Positions 60,131 through 64,000 of a DNA stretch of 64,000 bases are shown piece by piece (positions within the stretch are counted from its first letter, which is position 1; the number at the start of each line of letters is the position of its first letter). The position numbers were made by a program, and so were the translations under genes. Below the pieces are notes generated by a model, which made no database searches, was not told the origin of the DNA, and saw only the letters and a list, made by a program, of their open reading frames with translations. The DNA comes from Helicobacter pylori Shi112 (GTDB taxonomy: Bacteria > Campylobacterota > Campylobacteria > Campylobacterales > Helicobacteraceae): positions 1,426,001 through 1,490,000 of the forward strand of contig NC_017741.1 in the NCBI RefSeq assembly GCF_000277405.1. Reading direction: 5' to 3'.

Positions 60131-60916
60131 TTAGGGAATGTTTTGAAAAATATTTTGATTTTTTAGATCGCTTAAAAATTGCACGATCTTTTCTTTAGGG
60201 ATAATCACCAAACTTTCTTGATTTTCTAAAGTGCTGCTAGCCATTCCCATAAACTCCCCCACTTCGCTAAAATAAGGCCTCCCTCCCCACAACACGCTCC
60301 CCTTTTTAAAAGAAGCATCAAGCGAAAGAAACTTTTTAGATTTCAAAAGTTCAGCCACAGAAATATCCGTTATCTGTATAGAAAAAGAATTCTCCTCATT
60401 CAACGCCGGGTAGTAGAGATCAGAATTGGGTGTTTTTTGATTGGTGTAAGGATTTGAATGAAAAGTTTGAGCGTATTTTGTGTAAATCCTTGCATGATAA
60501 TAGCTCTCTTCTCTTTTATGGCAATAATCGTCTCTAAAATCGGCGGTTTTTAAAAGCGAAAGCCCTTGATCCCTATCCATCGCTTCAAGGCGCAAGCTGG
60601 CTATACAAATCAGCTCTTTAGCGCTGCTGTCTTGCATTTTGGCTAAAATCGTTTTAGGGTATAAGCCGTTAGAATAAAGCGTTTCAGAAGAAGCGATATA
60701 ACGCCCGTTTTCTAGCAAAGTCGCGTAGCCTTCTTTATAAGTCCCATCGCTAAAATACACTTTCAATAACGCAACAGAATAAACCCATGCAGGGAGCGCT
60801 GGATCAAGGGGCGGATCGTCTCTAACGATCTGAATGTTATTAGCGTTCATCATGCATGAAAATAAAACGATACAACAACCCACCGCTAATCTTTTATGCC
60901 AAAACGCCATCATCAA
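60131..60916 (-). CDS. Exported protein, degenerate trypsin-like fold
   Basis: A 261-aa protein with a signal peptide (LAVGCCIVLFSCMMNA, residues ~10-25). YATLLENGRYIASSETLYSN resembles the G-x-ATL-x-NGRYILTAAH segment of S1 peptidases but lacks the catalytic His; KKGSVLWGGRPYFSEVGEFM resembles GDSGGPLFN-x-GEVVG but lacks the GDSGG serine. It would be a periplasmic pseudo-protease, perhaps binding peptides. This is inference from pattern. Confidence 0.5.
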   Translation of the reverse strand: MMMAFWHKRLAVGCCIVLFSCMMNANNIQIVRDDPPLDPALPAWVYSVALLKVYFSDGTYKEGYATLLENGRYIASSETLYSNGLYPKTILAKMQDSSAKELICIASLRLEAMDRDQGLSLLKTADFRDDYCHKREESYYHARIYTKYAQTFHSNPYTNQKTPNSDLYYPALNEENSFSIQITDISVAELLKSKKFLSLDASFKKGSVLWGGRPYFSEVGEFMGMASSTLENQESLVIIPKEKIVQFLSDLKNQNIFQNIP

Positions 60917-60988
60917 AACTTACCGCTTAAATTTCAAAAGTATCCTACAACACTATCGGCCAAAATACCATTTGTTTTAATTTATTGC

Positions 60989-60994
60989 TATAAT
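60989..60994 (+). promoter_or_regulatory. -10 element of ppiA
   Basis: TATAAT preceded by TTGC, 41 bases before the preferred ppiA ATG. Confidence 0.55.
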
Positions 60995-61034
60995 AGATCA
61001 TTTGAATGACAAAAGCTTATCGCAAAGGTTTATG

Positions 61035-61523
61035 ATGGATCCAATTAAAACTTATGAAATTAAAGAAGAAGAGCTTGCAAAAACCGCTTACGCCACGATC
61101 AAAACCAATAAAGGCAATATCGCTCTAGAGCTTTTTTATAAAGACGCGCCCCAAGCGGTGAGTAACTTTGTAGCTTTGGCTAAAGAGGGTTTTTATGATG
61201 GGCTTAACTTCCATCGTGTGATCGCAGGCTTTGTGGCTCAAGGAGGTTGCCCTTATGGCACAGGCACAGGCGGGCCAGGACACCGCATTAAATGCGAAGT
61301 GGCCCATAACCCCAACAAGCACAAAAGAGGCTCGCTCTCTATGGCGCATGCTGGAAGAGATACAGGGGGGAGTCAATTTTTCTTGTGTTTTGTGGATTTG
61401 CCCCATTTAGATGGCGAGCACACCGTATTTGGCAAAATCAAAAACGCAGAAGGCCTTAATGTCTTGGATAAAATCAAACAGGGCGATATTATAGAGAGCG
61501 TTGTGTTTAGCTCTTCTCTATAA
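61035..61523 (+). CDS. ppiA: Cyclophilin-type peptidyl-prolyl isomerase
   Basis: A 162-aa cyclophilin: [35 protein letters not shown] and [12 protein letters not shown] form the active site (Arg, Phe, Gln, Phe, His conserved). I chose the ATG at 61035 because AAAGG sits six bases before it; the frame could start at 61002. No signal peptide, so it would be cytoplasmic. csrA follows 17 bases later. Confidence 0.95.
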
Positions 61524-61540
61524 GGAACAAGAAACTAGAC

Positions 61541-61771
61541 ATGCTCATACTCAGCCGCAAAGTTAATGAAGGGATTGTCATTGATGATAACATCCACATT
61601 AAAGTCATTTCCATAGATAGAGGGAGTGTGCGTTTAGGGTTTGAAGCGCCTGAGAGCACCCTTATTTTGCGCGCTGAACTCAAAGAGGCCATTGTGAGCG
61701 AAAACCAAAAAGCTTCTGTGTGCGTAGATGAAAGCTTGTTAGAAAACATCAAAAAGGTCATTAAGCCTTGA
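61541..61771 (+). CDS. csrA: Carbon storage regulator CsrA
   Basis: A 76-aa protein: [20 protein letters not shown] and [19 protein letters not shown] contain the two RNA-binding strands (Leu4, Arg6, Arg44-like). CsrA binds GGA motifs in mRNA leaders and controls motility and virulence. It overlaps ispE. Confidence 0.96.
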
Positions 61772-62574
61772 TGCATGCTTTTGAAGTTTATCCTAAAGTC
61801 AATATTTTTTTAAAAATCCTTCACAAAGAAGGGGCTTACCATAAGCTCATTTCTCGCATGTGTTTGGTCAAAGATAAATTCAAAGATATTATCAGCGTCA
61901 AAAGCGCGCTTTCCTTTTCGCTAAAAGGGGATTTTGACTGCCCTTTAGAAGAAAACTCGCTCTTTAAAGCCCTCCAAATTTTAAAAAATTTTTTAAAATC
62001 AAAAAATTTCTCTCATTCTGCCATCAAATCCCTAGACACCCTAGCGATTGAAGTGGAAAAAAACATCCCCACTCAAGCCGGGTTAGGCGGTGGGAGCGCT
62101 GATGCTGGGGGGCTATTGTATCATCTGAATCAAATTTTTGACTGGCGTTTGAGTTCAGAAGAGCTTTATAGCATGGGATCTTTAGTGGGCACAGACACCA
62201 ATTTTTTCATCTCGCAACACAAAAGTGCTAACGCCACTTCTTACGGCGAAGTTATTGAAAATTTTGAAGAAGAGCCTTTAGAAAATCGCCTAGAAATCTA
62301 TGCGCCAAACCATGTTTTTTGCAGCACCAAAGCTATTTATCAAGCCTATAAGCCTGAAACTTGTTTTTCTCAAGCTAAAGAGTGGCTTAAAAAACCGAGT
62401 TTAGAATGCCTAAAGACTTGCGACAGAAACGAATTAAACGATCTTTTAAAGCCGGCTTTACTCACTAACCAAGCCTTAAGAGATATAGAAAGCGAATTAG
62501 GCAAGGAGTGGTTTTTTAGCGGGAGCGGGAGCGCGTTTTTTAGGCTAAAGCCTGCGTTAAAAGGGGGCGAATGA
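61771..62574 (+). CDS. ispE: 4-diphosphocytidyl-2-C-methylerythritol kinase
   Basis: A 267-aa GHMP kinase of the MEP isoprenoid pathway. The ATP loop PTQAGLGGGSADAGGLLY is near residues 91-108 and KVNIFLKI is the N-terminal motif. The ATG at 61771 shares a base with the csrA TGA (a TTG three bases earlier is also possible). The C-terminal GSGSAFFR motif is present. Confidence 0.94.
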   Translation: MHAFEVYPKVNIFLKILHKEGAYHKLISRMCLVKDKFKDIISVKSALSFSLKGDFDCPLEENSLFKALQILKNFLKSKNFSHSAIKSLDTLAIEVEKNIPTQAGLGGGSADAGGLLYHLNQIFDWRLSSEELYSMGSLVGTDTNFFISQHKSANATSYGEVIENFEEEPLENRLEIYAPNHVFCSTKAIYQAYKPETCFSQAKEWLKKPSLECLKTCDRNELNDLLKPALLTNQALRDIESELGKEWFFSGSGSAFFRLKPALKGGE

Positions 62575-63029
62575 AACTCATTGCCAGCAATAAAAAAGCC
62601 TATTTTGACTATGAAATCTTGGAAACTTTGGAAGCGGGATTAGCGCTTTTAGGCTCTGAAGTGAAGGCTTTGAGGCAAACTAGGGTGAATTTAAAAGATA
62701 ATTTTGTTAAAATAATCAAAGGAGAAGCTTTTTTATTTGGTGTTCATATATCATATTTAGATACAATCCATGCGTATTACAAGCCCAATGAAAGGCGAGA
62801 GCGTAAGTTGCTTTTACACAAAAAGCAATTATTGAAATGGCAAATTGAAGCGTCTAAAGAACGCTTGAGTATCGTAGGATTGAAATTGTATTTTAACCAA
62901 AGGAATAAAGCTAAAATCCAAATTGCTTTAGTGAAAGGAAAAAAATTGCACGATAAAAGACAAAGTCTTAAAGAAAAAGCGCTCAATAAAGAAATTCTTG
63001 CTGATTTAAAACACCACTTTAAAGGATAA
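62571..63029 (+). CDS. smpB: SsrA-binding protein
   Basis: A 152-aa SmpB: NKKAYFDYEILETLEAGLAL, then LGSEVKALRQTRVNLKDNFV and GKKLHDKRQSLKEK (the C-terminal tail that enters the decoding site). It delivers tmRNA to stalled ribosomes. It overlaps ispE by four bases. Confidence 0.96.
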   Translation: MKLIASNKKAYFDYEILETLEAGLALLGSEVKALRQTRVNLKDNFVKIIKGEAFLFGVHISYLDTIHAYYKPNERRERKLLLHKKQLLKWQIEASKERLSIVGLKLYFNQRNKAKIQIALVKGKKLHDKRQSLKEKALNKEILADLKHHFKG

Positions 63030-63031
63030 TA

Positions 63032-63484
63032 ATGAAAGAAATGGTAGATTATGGGGTTATAGGGTTTTTGATCTTTTTATCAGTCATCGTTATAGCGATC
63101 GCAATAGAAAGGTTGTGGTTTTTTGCCACTCTTCGTGTAGATGACTACACAGACAGGCGTAAATTAGAATTAGCCCTACACAAACGACTGACTTTAGTGG
63201 CCACGATTGGCTCTAACGCCCCTTATATCGGTCTTTTAGGAACGGTTATGGGGATCATGCTCACTTTTATGGATTTAGGATCCGCTTCTGGCATTGACAC
63301 TAAAGCGATCATGACTAATTTAGCCCTTGCCTTAAAAGCGACTGGCATGGGGTTATTGGTAGCGATCCCTGCGATTGTGATTTATAACTTGTTAGTGAGA
63401 AAAAGCGAGATTTTAGTCACTAAATGGGATATTTTCCACCACCCGGTTGATGCGCAATCCCATGAGATTCATAACAAAGCCTAA
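63032..63484 (+). CDS. exbB: ExbB-type energy-transduction protein
   Basis: A 150-aa protein with three membrane helices (residues ~8-28, 65-85 and 105-128). TIGSNAPYIGLLGTVMGIML is the ExbB/TolQ signature. With ExbD it forms the proton-driven motor for TonB. It starts two bases after smpB. Confidence 0.95.
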   Translation: MKEMVDYGVIGFLIFLSVIVIAIAIERLWFFATLRVDDYTDRRKLELALHKRLTLVATIGSNAPYIGLLGTVMGIMLTFMDLGSASGIDTKAIMTNLALALKATGMGLLVAIPAIVIYNLLVRKSEILVTKWDIFHHPVDAQSHEIHNKA

Positions 63485-63494
63485 GGATTAAGCG

Positions 63495-63896
63495 GTGAAA
63501 AAAGTAGAATCCATGAATGTGGTGCCTTTCATTGACATCATGCTTGTGTTGTTGGTGATCGTGCTTACAACAGCGTCTTTTGTGCAAACTTCAAAGCTCC
63601 CTATTAGCATTCCCCAAGTGGATAAAGACAGCACTGATTCTAAAGATGTGTTGGACAAAAAACAAGTTACAATCTCCATTTCCAATAAAGGCTCTTTCTA
63701 TTTAGACGATAAAGAAATCAGCTTTGAAAATTTAAAACACAAGGTTTCCACTTTGGCTAAAGACACCCCTATTGTCTTGCAAGGCGATAAAAAAAGCAAT
63801 TTGGATAACTTTATCAAAGTAGTGGATTTGTTGCAAACTAACGATCTGAAGCAACTTTACATTCTTGTTGAAGATAAAAAGAATCAAAAAAATTAG
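63495..63896 (+). CDS. exbD: ExbD-type energy-transduction protein
   Basis: A 133-aa protein. NVVPFIDIMLVLLVIVLTTA (residues 8-27) is the single helix with the proton-carrying Asp (FIDIML). The periplasmic part follows. The GTG start at 63495 follows GGATTA. It partners exbB ten bases upstream. Confidence 0.94.
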   Translation: MKKVESMNVVPFIDIMLVLLVIVLTTASFVQTSKLPISIPQVDKDSTDSKDVLDKKQVTISISNKGSFYLDDKEISFENLKHKVSTLAKDTPIVLQGDKKSNLDNFIKVVDLLQTNDLKQLYILVEDKKNQKN

Positions 63897-63969
63897 TTTT
63901 AGTCAATTTTTAGCATTCTTTAGCTAAAATCTACGCTTATGTAATTTTTATAATTTAAGGGAGTTTTAA

Positions 63970-64000
63970 ATGAAACGCACTTACCAACCACACAACACCC
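63970..64000 (+). CDS. rpmH: Ribosomal protein L34, 5' end only
   Basis: The first ten codons read MKRTYQPHNT, the standard L34 start, after an AAGGGAG ribosome site. The window edge cuts the rest. It is transcribed with or near exbD. Confidence 0.93.
   Translation, partial: MKRTYQPHNT

Overview
The window reads as Helicobacter pylori, or a very close relative. Markers are hpn (histidine-rich nickel protein), a Gln/His-rich Hpn-like protein, an unlinked 16S gene and 23S-5S pair, low G+C, and the order queF-rsfS-miaA-glycosyltransferase, murB-fliQ-fliI-ileS, rlmN-kdsD-rnj-rsmA, ppiA-csrA-ispE-smpB-exbB-exbD-rpmH.

Region 1 (1 to about 25.5 kb) is the larger part of an integrative conjugative element of the TnPZ / ICEHptfs3-tfs4 type; its other end lies left of the window. 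It holds the C-terminal helicase part of a giant helicase (methylase-helicase type), ParA with a small partner, a Cys-rich lipoprotein, a relaxase, a YafQ-type toxin-antitoxin pair, a virD4 split by a frameshift at an A8 tract, a MobC-like protein, virB11, small coiled-coil proteins, virB10-9-8-7, a type IA topoisomerase, virB4-3-2, a Toprim primase-like protein and a winged-helix protein. Most of these genes overlap by a few bases and form leftward operons. An inverted repeat beside the relaxase gene is an oriT candidate. No virB6 is visible here.

Region 2 (25.4-26.2 kb) is the element boundary. It has a terminal CATTC/AAGAATG motif, 23 perfect copies of the heptamer AAAGAAT, a decayed second copy of the element end, and a broken IS1595-type transposase tail.

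Region 3 (26.2-29.9 kb) is 5S and 23S rRNA on the minus strand, with a pre-23S processing stem and a promoter closely resembling that of 16S.

Region 4 (30-32.7 kb) is an accessory minus-strand operon: a possible uracil-DNA-glycosylase-fold protein, a coiled-coil protein and a PD-(D/E)XK nuclease. An inverted repeat surrounds its promoter. It is a candidate, untested defence cassette.

Region 5 (32.9-54.5 kb) is mostly chromosomal core. Embedded accessory items are an EcoRI-like restriction-modification pair between the glycosyltransferase gene and murB, an AapA-like type I toxin with a candidate antisense promoter, and an orphan two-domain HsdS with long internal direct repeats.

Region 6 (54.7-58.1 kb) has a TIR-domain protein with a lipoprotein and a small membrane protein, two more IS1595 remnants in opposite orientations, a PemK/MazF-like protein, and an A-rich tract with a 180-bp tandem duplication.

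Region 7 (58.1-64 kb) is 16S rRNA, a degenerate trypsin-like exported protein, and the housekeeping run ppiA to rpmH (cut by the window edge).
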